This document shows positions 47,267-57,038 of a stretch of DNA of 64,000 nucleotides, piece by piece. Every line of letters begins with the position of its first letter. Within the stretch, counting starts at the first letter, position 1. Source of the stretch: Rhodovulum sulfidophilum. GTDB taxonomy: Bacteria > Pseudomonadota > Alphaproteobacteria > Rhodobacterales > Rhodobacteraceae. The notes under the pieces are model-generated. The model did not search any database, had not been told where the DNA came from, and worked only from the letters and a program-made list of their open reading frames with translations. Both the position numbers and the translations under genes were made by a program. The stretch is taken from the NCBI GenBank assembly GCA_003241785.1, contig QFPW01000011.1, positions 1 to 64,000 of the forward strand, written 5' to 3'.

Positions 47267-47293
47267 TTGACGTTGTGCGGCGCGGCGGATAAT
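47267..47293 (+). promoter_or_regulatory. Candidate promoter of the nuo operon
   Basis: TTGACG (five of six -35 positions) and GATAAT (five of six -10 positions) are separated by 15 bases, with the start expected near 47300, about 54 bases before nuoA. A 17-base spacing to TAATCC is the alternative. The region 47155-47266 is unusually AT-rich for this window (several TTAA and TTTT runs), which may include binding sites. Confidence 0.5.
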
Positions 47294-47353
47294 CCTCTGC
47301 TCAGGTCGGAGGCCCCGGTTCGGGCCTCGGCCCATCACCAGATGGAGGCACGC

Positions 47354-47719
47354 ATGGAAGATCTCTTGCGCGAGTATCTCCCGATTCTGATTTTCCTCGG
47401 CCTCGCGATCGCTCTCGGACTGGTCCTTCTGATCGCCGCCATCGTCGTCGCCGTGTCGAACCCCGATCCCGAGAAGATCTCGGCCTATGAATGCGGGTTC
47501 AACGCCTTCGACGACGCGCGCATGAAATTCGACGTGCGATTCTACCTCGTGTCGATTCTGTTCATCATCTTCGACCTCGAGGTGGCGTTCCTGTTCCCCT
47601 GGGCGGTGAGCTTCCAGAACCTCGGCGATCTCGGCTTCTGGTCGATGATGATCTTCCTCGCCGTGCTGACCATCGGCTTCGCCTATGAATGGAAGAAGGG
47701 GGCTCTCGAATGGGAGTGA
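47354..47719 (+). CDS. nuoA: NADH-quinone oxidoreductase subunit A
   Basis: A 121-residue membrane subunit of complex I with three hydrophobic segments. The family signature includes EKISAYECGFNAFDDARMKFDVRFYLVSILFIIFDLEVAFLFPWA, which holds the conserved Cys in the loop near the quinone site. The ATG at 47354 has GGAGG six bases upstream; an in-frame ATG at 47342 is part of that site. It is the first gene of the operon and overlaps nuoB by ten bases. Confidence 0.96.
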   Translation: MEDLLREYLPILIFLGLAIALGLVLLIAAIVVAVSNPDPEKISAYECGFNAFDDARMKFDVRFYLVSILFIIFDLEVAFLFPWAVSFQNLGDLGFWSMMIFLAVLTIGFAYEWKKGALEWE

Positions 47720-48249
47720 TGGAACCGAGCCCGGCGCTCGCCAACGAGGCGAACGCCCAGGCGGTGACCCGGGCCCTGTCGGACGAGCTCGCCGACAAGG
47801 GCTTCCTCGTCACCTCGACCGCCGCCGCGATCAACTGGGCGCGCACCGGCTCGCTGCACTGGATGACCTTCGGCCTCGCCTGCTGCGCGGTCGAGATGAT
47901 GCAGCTCTCGATGCCGCGCTACGACCTCGAACGCTTCGGCACCGCGCCCCGCGCCAGCCCGCGGCAGTCGGACCTGATGATCGTCGCCGGCACGCTCACG
48001 AACAAGATGGCCCCGGCGCTGCGCAAGGTCTATGACCAGATGCCCGAGCCGCGCTACGTGATCTCGATGGGCTCCTGCGCGAACGGCGGCGGCTATTACC
48101 ACTACAGCTATTCCGTGGTGCGGGGCTGCGACCGCGTGGTGCCGGTCGACGTCTACGTGCCCGGCTGCCCGCCGTCGGCGGAGGCGCTGCTCTACGGCAT
48201 CCTGCAACTCCAGCGGAAGATTCGCCGCACCGGGACCATCGTGCGCTGA
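47710..48249 (+). CDS. nuoB: NADH-quinone oxidoreductase subunit B
   Basis: A 179-residue peripheral subunit that binds the terminal 4Fe-4S cluster N2, which reduces quinone. Cluster ligands are seen in FGLACCAVEMMQ (two adjacent Cys), MGSCANGGGYYHYSYSVVRG and VYVPGCPPSAEALLYG. The start at 47710 has AGGGGG six bases upstream; a start at 47719 would overlap the nuoA stop but has poor spacing. About 30 N-terminal residues precede the conserved core. Confidence 0.96.
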   Translation: MGVMEPSPALANEANAQAVTRALSDELADKGFLVTSTAAAINWARTGSLHWMTFGLACCAVEMMQLSMPRYDLERFGTAPRASPRQSDLMIVAGTLTNKMAPALRKVYDQMPEPRYVISMGSCANGGGYYHYSYSVVRGCDRVVPVDVYVPGCPPSAEALLYGILQLQRKIRRTGTIVR

Positions 48250-48290
48250 GGCGCGCGGGGTCCGGGACATTTGGGCGACGGGAAGAAGAC

Positions 48291-48884
48291 ATGGAAACTG
48301 CGCTGGACGAACTGAGGGAAACCATCGTCGCGAGCCGCCCCGGGGCCGTCGTGACCAGCGACGTGGGCGAGCTCACGCTGACGGTGACGCTGGCCGAGAT
48401 TCCCGCGGTCGTGAACTATCTGCGCACCGATCCGAACTGCCAGTTCACGACGCTGATCGACCTCACGGCGGTCGACTGGCCGTCGCGCGAGAAGCGGTTC
48501 GACCTCGTCTACCACTTCCTGTCGATGCGCCTGAACCAGCGGATCCGGCTCAAGGCCGAGGTGGGCGAGAACGAGATCGCGCCCTCGATCATCGCCGAGT
48601 TCCCGAATGCCAACTGGTACGAGCGCGAGACCTTCGACATGTACGGGATCCTGTTCTCGGGCCACCCGGACCTGCGGCGGATCCTGACCGACTACGGCTT
48701 CTCCGGCTATCCGCTGCGCAAGGACTTCCCGACCACGGGCTATGTCGAGGTGCGCTACAGCGAGGAGCAGAAGCGCGTGGTCTACGAGCCGGTGAAGCTC
48801 ACGCAGGAATACCGCCAGTTCGACTTCATGAGCCCGTGGGAGGGCGCCGACTACATCCTCCCCGGCGACGAGAAGAAGGGCTGA
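48291..48884 (+). CDS. nuoC: NADH-quinone oxidoreductase subunit C
   Basis: A 197-residue 30-kDa-type subunit of the quinone-reducing module. Family motif: NANWYERETFDMYGILFSGHPDLRRILTDYGFSGYPLRKDFPTTG, with VEVRYSEEQKRVVYEPV following. It is separate from nuoD, unlike the fused NuoCD of E. coli. Between them lies a 61-residue membrane protein gene, starting four bases after the nuoC stop. Confidence 0.96.
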   Translation: METALDELRETIVASRPGAVVTSDVGELTLTVTLAEIPAVVNYLRTDPNCQFTTLIDLTAVDWPSREKRFDLVYHFLSMRLNQRIRLKAEVGENEIAPSIIAEFPNANWYERETFDMYGILFSGHPDLRRILTDYGFSGYPLRKDFPTTGYVEVRYSEEQKRVVYEPVKLTQEYRQFDFMSPWEGADYILPGDEKKG

Positions 48885-48888
48885 GGCG

Positions 48889-49074
48889 ATGGGGCTGATC
48901 CTCGGACTTCTCGTCAACGCGGTGCTCTGGTGCATCCCGCTCTACCGGCTGCTGCCCAGGGCCGGACTGAATCCCAATATCGCCATTCTCGGCGCCATCC
49001 CGATCGTCGGGACCGTCCTGCTCTGGATCATCGCCTTCAAGCGGTGGCCGGCGGACGGCGCAGCGGGGGTCTAA
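48889..49074 (+). CDS. Small membrane protein between nuoC and nuoD
   Basis: A 61-residue protein with two hydrophobic segments (about 2-19 and 30-50) joined by a short basic loop (YRLLPRAGLNPN). It ends in IIAFKRWPADGAAGV. Its last 40 residues align without gaps to the 80-residue protein between nuoF and nuoG, with 16 of 40 identical and shared R-x-G, A-x-L, IP and LW-x-x-AFK-x-WPA positions. Gene spacing (four bases after nuoC, two before nuoD) makes coexpression nearly certain. I do not know its function. A role in assembly or membrane-arm contact of complex I is only inferred from place. Similar extra reading frames are known in the Rhodobacter capsulatus nuo cluster. Confidence 0.82.
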   Translation: MGLILGLLVNAVLWCIPLYRLLPRAGLNPNIAILGAIPIVGTVLLWIIAFKRWPADGAAGV

Positions 49075-49076
49075 GC

Positions 49077-50291
49077 ATGGACGCGAAAAACGACGTCGTC
49101 GACGTGATCGGCGAACAGAAGATCCGCAACTTCAACATCAACTTCGGTCCGCAGCATCCGGCGGCGCACGGCGTGCTGCGCCTGGTGCTCGAGCTCGACG
49201 GCGAGATCGTCGAGCGCTGCGACCCGCATATCGGGCTGCTGCACCGCGGCACCGAGAAGCTGATGGAGAGCCGGACCTACCTGCAGAACCTGCCGTATCT
49301 CGACCGGCTCGACTACGTGGCGCCGATGAACCAGGAACACGCCTGGTGCCTCGCGATCGAGCGGCTGACCGGGACCGAGGTCCCGAGGCGCGCGCAGATC
49401 ATCCGCGTGCTCTACAGCGAGATCGGCCGGATCCTGAACCACCTGCTCAACGTCACGACGCAGGCGATGGACGTCGGCGCGCTGACGCCGCCGCTCTGGG
49501 GCTTCGTCGCCCGCGAGGAGCTGATGGTGTTCTACGAGCGGGCCTGCGGCGCGCGCCTGCACTCGGCCTATTTCCGGCCGGGCGGCGTGCACCAGGACCT
49601 GCCCCTGGACCTGATCGCCGACATCAGGACCTGGGCCGAGAAGTTCCCGCAGTTGCTCGACGACATCCACGGCCTGCTGACCGAGAACCGGATCTTCAAG
49701 CAGCGCAATGTCGATATCGCGATCGTGAGCCAGGAGGAATGCCAGGCGCTCGGCTTCTCCGGCGTGATGGTCCGAGGCTCGGGCATGACCTGGGACCTGC
49801 GCCGCGCGCAGCCCTACGAGTGCTACGACGAATTCGACTTCCAGATCCCGATCGGCAAGAACGGCGACTGCTACGACCGCTACCTCTGCCGCATGGCGGA
49901 GATGTACGAGAGCACCAAGATCATCCTCCAGGCGGTTGACAAGCTTGGGGAATGCGAGGGCGAGGACGTGCTGTCGCGCGGCAAGATCGCGCCGCCGAAG
50001 CGCGCGGTGATGAAGAGCTCGATGGAAGCGCTGATCCATCACTTCAAGCTCTACACCGAAGGCTTCCACGTGCCCGCGGGCGAGGTCTACGCCGCCGTCG
50101 AGGCGCCGAAGGGCGAGTTCGGCGTCTATCTCGTCGCCGACGGCACCAACAAGCCCTGGAAGGTCAAGCTGCGCGCGCCGGGCTTCTCCCATCTCGCCGC
50201 GATGGACCACATCTGCCGCGGCCACATGCTGGCCGACGTCGCCGCCGCGCTCGGCTCCCTTGATATCGTGTTTGGCGAGGTTGACCGCTGA
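49077..50291 (+). CDS. nuoD: NADH-quinone oxidoreductase subunit D
   Basis: A 404-residue 49-kDa-type subunit that lines the quinone pocket with NuoB. Seen: FGPQHPAAHGVLRLVLELDGE near the N-terminus with the quinone-binding His, EKLMESRTYLQNLPYLDRLDYV, the GSGMTWDLRRAQPYECYDEF stretch, and the C-terminal MDHICRGHMLADVAAALGSLDIVFGEVDR. The ATG at 49077 gives the family start; longer in-frame reading is shadow. Its stop shares one base with the nuoE start (TGATG). Confidence 0.97.
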   Translation: MDAKNDVVDVIGEQKIRNFNINFGPQHPAAHGVLRLVLELDGEIVERCDPHIGLLHRGTEKLMESRTYLQNLPYLDRLDYVAPMNQEHAWCLAIERLTGTEVPRRAQIIRVLYSEIGRILNHLLNVTTQAMDVGALTPPLWGFVAREELMVFYERACGARLHSAYFRPGGVHQDLPLDLIADIRTWAEKFPQLLDDIHGLLTENRIFKQRNVDIAIVSQEECQALGFSGVMVRGSGMTWDLRRAQPYECYDEFDFQIPIGKNGDCYDRYLCRMAEMYESTKIILQAVDKLGECEGEDVLSRGKIAPPKRAVMKSSMEALIHHFKLYTEGFHVPAGEVYAAVEAPKGEFGVYLVADGTNKPWKVKLRAPGFSHLAAMDHICRGHMLADVAAALGSLDIVFGEVDR

Positions 50292-51265
50292 TGCTGCGCC
50301 GTCTCTATCCCGATCAGCCGTCGAGCTTCGAGTTCACGCCCGGCAACCTCGACTGGGCCAGGGCCTGGATCGCGAAATATCCCGAGGGCCGGCAGGCTTC
50401 CGCGGTCATTCCGCTGCTGTGGCGCGCCCAGGAGCAGGAAGGCTGGGTCACCAAGCCCGCGATCGAATACATCGCGAACATGCTCGGCATGGCCGAGATC
50501 CGCGTGCTCGAGGTCGCGACCTTCTACTTCATGTTCCAGCTGCAACCCGTTGGCAAGGTCGCGCATTTCCAGATTTGCGGCACGACCTCCTGCATGATCT
50601 GCGGCGCCGAGGACCTGATCGCGGTCTGCAAGAAGAAGATCGCTCCGCACCCGCACGAGATCTCCGCCGACGGCAAGTTCAGCTGGGAGGAGGTCGAGTG
50701 CCTCGGCGCCTGCGCGAACGCGCCGATGGCGCAGATCGGCAAGGACTACTACGAGGACCTGACCGCGGCCGGCTTCGAGACGCTGCTCGACGAATTCGCC
50801 GCCGGCGGGGTCCCGACCCCGGGCTCGCAGATCGGCCGCTTCTCGTCGGAGCCGTTCGAGGGGCTCTCCGCGCTGCTCGAGGGCGAGCGGGTGGAGAAGA
50901 CCAACAGGTCGGTCGAGCTCGCGCTCGAGCTCGGCGACACGATCGCCCGCATCACCGGCGCGCCGATCGCGCCGCGCGCCGCCGCCGCGACCCCGGTCGT
51001 CGGCAAGCGGCCGGAGCGGCTCGAGGCGCCGCGGATCGAGGGTCCGGATGATCTCACGATCATCAAGGGCGTCGGGCCGCAGCTCGAGGCGCTGCTGCAC
51101 AGCCTCGGCTACTATCACTTCGACCAGATCGCATCCTGGACCGACGAGGAAGTGGCCTGGGTCGACGAGAATCTCGATGGATTTCATGGGCGTGTGACCC
51201 GCGACAAGTGGGTCGAACAGGCGCGGGCGCTGGTCGCCGAGAGCGCGGCGGCCGGGCGCGACTGA
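50291..51265 (+). CDS. nuoE: NADH-quinone oxidoreductase subunit E with C-terminal HhH-like extension
   Basis: A 324-residue protein. The first 165 residues are the thioredoxin-like 24-kDa subunit that binds 2Fe-2S cluster N1a, with CGTTSCMICGAEDL and ECLGACANAPMAQI holding the four Cys. After a variable linker, the last 75 residues form a second module with IKGVGPQLEALLHSLGYYHF, a helix-hairpin-helix-type sequence. E. coli NuoE (166 residues) lacks it, while Rhodobacter NuoE proteins are also extended. The module is 65% identical to the end of the next gene product. Its function in complex I is not known to me; it may bind a partner. Confidence 0.95.
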   Translation: MLRRLYPDQPSSFEFTPGNLDWARAWIAKYPEGRQASAVIPLLWRAQEQEGWVTKPAIEYIANMLGMAEIRVLEVATFYFMFQLQPVGKVAHFQICGTTSCMICGAEDLIAVCKKKIAPHPHEISADGKFSWEEVECLGACANAPMAQIGKDYYEDLTAAGFETLLDEFAAGGVPTPGSQIGRFSSEPFEGLSALLEGERVEKTNRSVELALELGDTIARITGAPIAPRAAAATPVVGKRPERLEAPRIEGPDDLTIIKGVGPQLEALLHSLGYYHFDQIASWTDEEVAWVDENLDGFHGRVTRDKWVEQARALVAESAAAGRD

Positions 51266-51282
51266 ACAGGGGAGCCTTCGAC

Positions 51283-52059
51283 ATGAGCGAGAAGCAGCGA
51301 CTGTACGGCGATACCGCGGGACTGACGGCCTTCTGGCTCATGGCGGGCATGGGGGGCGCGATGATCGCGGGCCACCTGATGCTCCGGGCGATGCAGCGGA
51401 TGCAGGCGTCGGGCACGCCGCAGAAAATGATGGCGAAGGGGCCGTTCGGCGCTTTCGGCTGGATGTTCGACGTGACGACCCCGGCCGAGGTCCAGGCGCC
51501 GGCGGCCGCGCCGAAGACGCCCCGGGCCAAGCGCAAGGTCGAGGAGGCCGAGGTGGTCGCCCCGCTGGTCGCGGCGGTCGAGGCCTGGACCGAGAAGGCC
51601 GGGGAGACCGTCGAGGCGATGGTCGCCGCCGGCGACCGGTTCGCCACCGGCGTGGCCGAGGCCGCGACCGCGCCGTCCGAGGCGGTGAAGGCGGTGGCCG
51701 CGGAACTGACCGAGACGCCGGCGCCCGCCGCGTCCGATCCCGCCGCGTCCGAGCCCGTCACGCCGGAGCCCGAGGCCCCCGCGGCGCTCGCCGAGGTGAT
51801 CGAGCTGGCCCATCCCGGCCGCCCGACCGCGCTCGCCGCGGCGCGGGGCGCGGCGGATGACCTGAAGAAGATCAAGGGCGTCGGGCCGAAGCTCGAGACG
51901 GTGCTGAACGGCCTTGGCTACTACCATTTCGACCAGATCGCGGCCTGGGGCCCCGAGGAACTGGCCGCGGTGGACGAGACGCTCGGCGGCTTCTCGGGCC
52001 GGGCGACGCGGGACGACTGGATCGGCCAGGCGAAGCTGCTCGCCGCCGGCGAGGCTTAG
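51283..52059 (+). CDS. Membrane-anchored protein with the NuoE-type HhH-like module
   Basis: A 258-residue protein between nuoE and nuoF. One hydrophobic segment (about residues 13-35, GLTAFWLMAGMGGAMIAGHL) near the N-terminus should anchor it. A Lys/Arg-rich stretch and a long Ala/Glu/Pro linker (about 65-190) follow. The end (residues 192-254) aligns without gaps to the NuoE tail, with 41 of 63 identical, including IKGVGP, GYYHFDQIA, and TRD. AGGGGAG precedes the start at 51283. It likely arose by duplication of the nuoE tail. It could tether or stabilise the NADH-oxidising arm at the membrane, which is inference. Confidence 0.85.
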   Translation: MSEKQRLYGDTAGLTAFWLMAGMGGAMIAGHLMLRAMQRMQASGTPQKMMAKGPFGAFGWMFDVTTPAEVQAPAAAPKTPRAKRKVEEAEVVAPLVAAVEAWTEKAGETVEAMVAAGDRFATGVAEAATAPSEAVKAVAAELTETPAPAASDPAASEPVTPEPEAPAALAEVIELAHPGRPTALAAARGAADDLKKIKGVGPKLETVLNGLGYYHFDQIAAWGPEELAAVDETLGGFSGRATRDDWIGQAKLLAAGEA

Positions 52060-52159
52060 GAGCGCCGCGCGGCCGCGCCGAAAAGGCGGCGGCCCGGGCG
52101 AGGACAGGTTTGGTGAGGGGGTGGCCGCGACGGTCGCGCCCTTTGATGAGGACTGAGGC

Positions 52160-53455
<1,296 letters not shown>

Positions 53456-53459
53456 GGCG

Positions 53460-53702
53460 ATGGAGAACGCTTCGGGCGAAGGCCATTACTACGCGTTCGA
53501 CTACACGGGCTTCCCCGCGCTCGTGATCATCGCGATCGGGCTCGCGCTCATCGTGGTGCCCTACTGGAAACTCTGGTCGCGGACCGGGCATTCCGGCGCC
53601 TGGGCGCTGCTGATGCTGATCCCGCTCGCCAATATCATCTCGCTCTGGGTGCTGGCCTTCAAGGAATGGCCGGCGCTGCGCGGTAAGGGACCCCGGGTAT
53701 GA
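53460..53702 (+). CDS. Small membrane protein between nuoF and nuoG
   Basis: An 80-residue protein with two hydrophobic segments (about 18-35 and 45-66) and a polar N-terminus rich in Tyr and Phe. YWKLWSRTGHSGAWALLMLIP and SLWVLAFKEWPALRG align with the 61-residue protein between nuoC and nuoD. It starts four bases after nuoF and overlaps nuoG by four bases (ATGA), so it is tightly coupled. I do not recognise a function. The two paralogues probably share a role linked to complex I. Confidence 0.82.
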   Translation: MENASGEGHYYAFDYTGFPALVIIAIGLALIVVPYWKLWSRTGHSGAWALLMLIPLANIISLWVLAFKEWPALRGKGPRV

Positions 53703-55717
53703 CCGATCTTCGCAAGCTCATGATCGACGACATGGAGGTGGAGGTTCCGCCGACCATGACGCTCCTGCAGGCCTGCGAGGTCGCGGGGATCGAAATTCCG
53801 CGGTTCTGCTACCACGAGCGGCTCTCGATCGCCGGCAACTGCCGCATGTGCCTCGTCGAGGTGGTCGGCGGGCCGCCGAAGCCCTCGGCCTCCTGCGCGA
53901 TGCAGGTGAAGGACCTGCGCCCCGGGCCCGAGGGCCAGCCGCCGGCGATCAAGACCAAGTCGCCGATGGTCAAGAAGGCGCGCGAAGGGGTGATGGAGTT
54001 CCTGCTCATCAACCACCCGCTCGACTGCCCGATCTGCGACCAGGGCGGCGAATGCGATCTGCAGGACCAGGCGATGGCCTATGGCGTCGACTTCAGCCGC
54101 TACCGCGAGCCGAAGCGCGCGGCGCTCGACATGAACCTCGGGCCGCTCGTGAAGACCGCGATGACCCGCTGCATCTCCTGCACCCGCTGCGTGCGCTTCA
54201 TCACCGAGGTCGCGGGCGTGCCGGAGATGGGCCAGGTCGGTCGCGGCGAGGACAGCGAGATCACGAGCTATCTCGGCAAGATGCTGACCTCCGAGATGCA
54301 GGGCAACGTGATCGACCTCTGCCCGGTCGGCGCGCTGACCTCGAAGCCCTACGCCTTCACCGCCCGGCCATGGGAGCTGAAGAAGACCGAGTCGATCGAC
54401 GTGATGGACGCGCTCGGCTCGAACATCCGGATCGATGTGAAGGGCCGCGAGGTGATGCGGATCCTGCCGCGCAACCATGACGGCGTGAACGAGGAATGGC
54501 TCTCGGACCGCTCGCGCTTCATCTGGGACGGCCTGCGGCGCCAGCGCCTCGACCAGCCCTATGTGCGCGCGAACGGCCGGCTCCGGCCCGCGACCTGGGC
54601 CGAGGCCTTCGCGGCCGTGGCCGCGGCGATGAAGGGCAAGAAGGTCGCGGCGCTCGCCGGCGATCTGGTTCCGACCGAGGCGGTCTTCGCGCTGAAGACG
54701 CTCGTCGAGGGCCTCGGCGGCGCGGTCGAGTGCAGGACCGACGGCGCGATGCTGCCGGCCGGCAACCGGTCGGGCTATGTCGGCACCGCGCGGATCGAGG
54801 ATCTCGACGCGGCGCCCTTCGTGCACATGATCGGGGTCAACCCGCGCGCCGAGGCGCCGGTCCTGAACGCGCGCATCCGCAAGGCCTGGCTGCGCGGCGC
54901 CCGCGTCACGCTGATCGGCGAGGCGGTCGACCTGACCTTCCCCTATTCCTACCTCGGCTCCGGCCCGACCGAGCTCGCGAAGCTTGTCGACGCCGCAACC
55001 GCGCCGGAAGAGGGCGCGGCGCCCGGCGTCGTCATCGTCGGCCAGCCGGCGCTGCGCCGTCCGGACGGGGCGGCGGTGCTCGCGGCGGCGATGGCGCTTG
55101 CCGAGGGCTCGGGCGCGCGGCTCCTCGTGCTGCACGACGCGGCCGCCCGCGTCGGCGCGATGGACCTCGGCTTCGTGACCGAGGGCGGGATCGACGCGGC
55201 GCTCGAGGGCGCGGAGGTGATCTACAACCTCGGCGCCGACGAGATCGAGATCCCGGCCGGTCCCTTCGTGATCTACCAGGGCAGCCACGGCGACCGGGGC
55301 GCGCATCGGGCGGATGTGATCCTGCCGGGCGCGGCCTATACCGAGGAAGCCGGGATCTTCGTCAACACCGAGGGACGGCCCCAGCTCGCCAACCGCGGCG
55401 GCTTCCCCCCGGGCGAGGCGCGCGAGAACTGGGCGATCCTGCGCGCCCTTTCGGCCCAGCTCGGAAAGACCTTGCCGTTCAATACCCTGGGCGAACTTCG
55501 TGCGAAGATGTTCGAGCTCGTCCCGCATCTCGCGGCGCTCGACACCGTGCCGGAAAACGCATGGACGCCCCTTGCGAGAGGGGATATGGACGGGACCGAT
55601 TTCGCGGGTCCGACCCGGGTTCACTATCTGACCAATCCGATCGCGCGGGCGAGCCAGGTGATGGCCGAGCTCGCCAAGACGGCCAGCGAAGGGGCGCGTC
55701 CCCTGGCGGCGGAGTAA
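53699..55717 (+). CDS. nuoG: NADH-quinone oxidoreductase subunit G
   Basis: A 672-residue 75-kDa-type subunit that carries electrons through several Fe-S clusters. The N-terminal ferredoxin-like part has CYHERLSIAGNCRMCLVEV (2Fe-2S N1b), followed by the HPLDCPICDQGGECDLQDQ region with the His-ligated N5 cluster. CISCTRCVRFI plus CPVGALTSK make up N4. A molybdopterin-oxidoreductase-like domain without an obvious cofactor site follows (about 220-670), with GVNPRAEAPVLNARIRK and GAAYTEEAGIFVNTEGRPQ. Length is as in alphaproteobacteria and mitochondria, shorter than E. coli NuoG. Confidence 0.97.
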   Translation: MTDLRKLMIDDMEVEVPPTMTLLQACEVAGIEIPRFCYHERLSIAGNCRMCLVEVVGGPPKPSASCAMQVKDLRPGPEGQPPAIKTKSPMVKKAREGVMEFLLINHPLDCPICDQGGECDLQDQAMAYGVDFSRYREPKRAALDMNLGPLVKTAMTRCISCTRCVRFITEVAGVPEMGQVGRGEDSEITSYLGKMLTSEMQGNVIDLCPVGALTSKPYAFTARPWELKKTESIDVMDALGSNIRIDVKGREVMRILPRNHDGVNEEWLSDRSRFIWDGLRRQRLDQPYVRANGRLRPATWAEAFAAVAAAMKGKKVAALAGDLVPTEAVFALKTLVEGLGGAVECRTDGAMLPAGNRSGYVGTARIEDLDAAPFVHMIGVNPRAEAPVLNARIRKAWLRGARVTLIGEAVDLTFPYSYLGSGPTELAKLVDAATAPEEGAAPGVVIVGQPALRRPDGAAVLAAAMALAEGSGARLLVLHDAAARVGAMDLGFVTEGGIDAALEGAEVIYNLGADEIEIPAGPFVIYQGSHGDRGAHRADVILPGAAYTEEAGIFVNTEGRPQLANRGGFPPGEARENWAILRALSAQLGKTLPFNTLGELRAKMFELVPHLAALDTVPENAWTPLARGDMDGTDFAGPTRVHYLTNPIARASQVMAELAKTASEGARPLAAE

Positions 55718-55720
55718 GGC

Positions 55721-56758
55721 ATGGAAGGCTTTTTCTCGAGCGGCTTCGGCCTGTTTCTCCTGATCCTCGGGCAGTGCCTTCTGGTGACGGTGTTCATCCT
55801 CGTCTGCCTGGCGTTCCTCATGTACGCCGACCGCAAGGTCTGGGCGGCCGTGCAGCTGCGCAAGGGCCCGAACGTCGTCGGTCCCTGGGGGCTGATGCAG
55901 AGCTTCGCCGACTTCCTGAAGTACATCGTCAAGGAAGTGGTGATCCCGGCCGGCGCCGACAAGATGCTGTTCTTCCTCGCGCCGATGGTCAGCTTCGTGC
56001 TGCCGGTCGTCGTCTGGGCGGTGATCCCCTGGGCGCCGGGCTGGGTGATCTCGGACATGAACGTGGGGGTCCTGTTCATCTTCGCGATCTCCTCGCTGCA
56101 CGTCTATGCGATCATCATCGGCGGCTGGGCCTCGAACTCGAAATACCCGTTCATGGGCGCGCTGCGCTCGGCGGCGCAGATGATCTCCTACGAGGTCTCG
56201 CTCGGCCTCATCATCATCGGCGTGCTGATCTCGGCGGGAACGCTGAACCTCAGCCAGATCGTGCACGCGCAGGAAGGCGGCCTCGGCCTGCTGAACTGGT
56301 TCTGGCTGCCCCATTTCCCGATGGTGTTCCTGTTCTTCATCTCCTCGCTCGCCGAGACCAACCGGCCGCCCTTCGACCTGCCGGAGGCGGAATCGGAGCT
56401 CGTCGCGGGCTACCAGGTCGAATACTCGTCGACGCCGTTCCTGCTCTTCATGATCGGCGAACTCATGAGCGTCTTCTTCATGTGCGCGCTCATCTCGATC
56501 CTGTTCTTCGGCGGCTGGCTCAGCCCGATCCCGGGTCTGCCGGACGGCGCGGTCTGGCTCTTCGCCAAGATGTGCTTCTTCTTCTTCATCTTCGCGATGG
56601 TGAAGGCGATCGTGCCTCGCTACCGCTACGACCAGCTGATGCGGATCGGCTGGAAGGTCTTCCTGCCGCTCTCGCTCGGCTGGGTCGTGCTGGTCTCGTT
56701 CTTCGCACATTACGGATGGTTCTGGGGCGCCTACCAGCGCTGGACGATGGGGGGCTGA
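55721..56758 (+). CDS. nuoH: NADH-quinone oxidoreductase subunit H
   Basis: A 345-residue membrane subunit joining the quinone site to the proton-pumping arm. Eight hydrophobic segments are visible. Family motifs include YADRKVWAAVQLRKGPNVVGPWGLMQSFADF, the acidic loop ETNRPPFDLPEAESELVAGYQVEYSS and RYRYDQLMRIGWKVFLPLSLG. The start follows the nuoG stop after three bases. An unrelated low-GC gene begins four bases after its stop. Confidence 0.97.
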   Translation: MEGFFSSGFGLFLLILGQCLLVTVFILVCLAFLMYADRKVWAAVQLRKGPNVVGPWGLMQSFADFLKYIVKEVVIPAGADKMLFFLAPMVSFVLPVVVWAVIPWAPGWVISDMNVGVLFIFAISSLHVYAIIIGGWASNSKYPFMGALRSAAQMISYEVSLGLIIIGVLISAGTLNLSQIVHAQEGGLGLLNWFWLPHFPMVFLFFISSLAETNRPPFDLPEAESELVAGYQVEYSSTPFLLFMIGELMSVFFMCALISILFFGGWLSPIPGLPDGAVWLFAKMCFFFFIFAMVKAIVPRYRYDQLMRIGWKVFLPLSLGWVVLVSFFAHYGWFWGAYQRWTMGG

Positions 56759-56762
56759 TCGG

Positions 56763-57038
56763 ATGGGAACCTCTCGACCCAAGTACTGGCTAGTTCTTGA
56801 CGGTCATCGGTTTGCAATTCGACCGGATGCATCGGATGGATACTGGATCTACGTCGATAATCAGCGCGAAGGGTACTTTTCAACCGCCTCGGAGGCAGCT
56901 GACACCTGCAAATTTGGTCATGTCTCTGCCGTCGTGGCCGGGAAACCTGATTTGTTGGTGAGAACGCGAGATTTTGCGTTTCCAAACTCCCTGAAAGGTT
57001 GGAAATGCAGAGAAGAAGAGCCGGTGGAGATAGAGTGA
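56763..57038 (+). CDS. Low-GC gene of unknown function between nuoH and nuoI
   Basis: A 91-residue soluble protein I do not recognise. It begins PKYWLVLDGHRFAIRP, contains a Tyr/Trp-rich beta-like stretch (GYWIYVDNQREGYFSTASEAADTC) and ends acidic (REEEPVEIE). By hand count the gene is about 52% GC, against roughly 65-70% on either side, and its codon choice differs (TTT, GAT and AAA occur freely). It uses a GGGGGG site at the end of nuoH and its stop shares one base with the nuoI start (TGATG), so it fits neatly into the operon. Recent gain by transfer is likely. Confidence 0.75.
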   Translation: MGTSRPKYWLVLDGHRFAIRPDASDGYWIYVDNQREGYFSTASEAADTCKFGHVSAVVAGKPDLLVRTRDFAFPNSLKGWKCREEEPVEIE

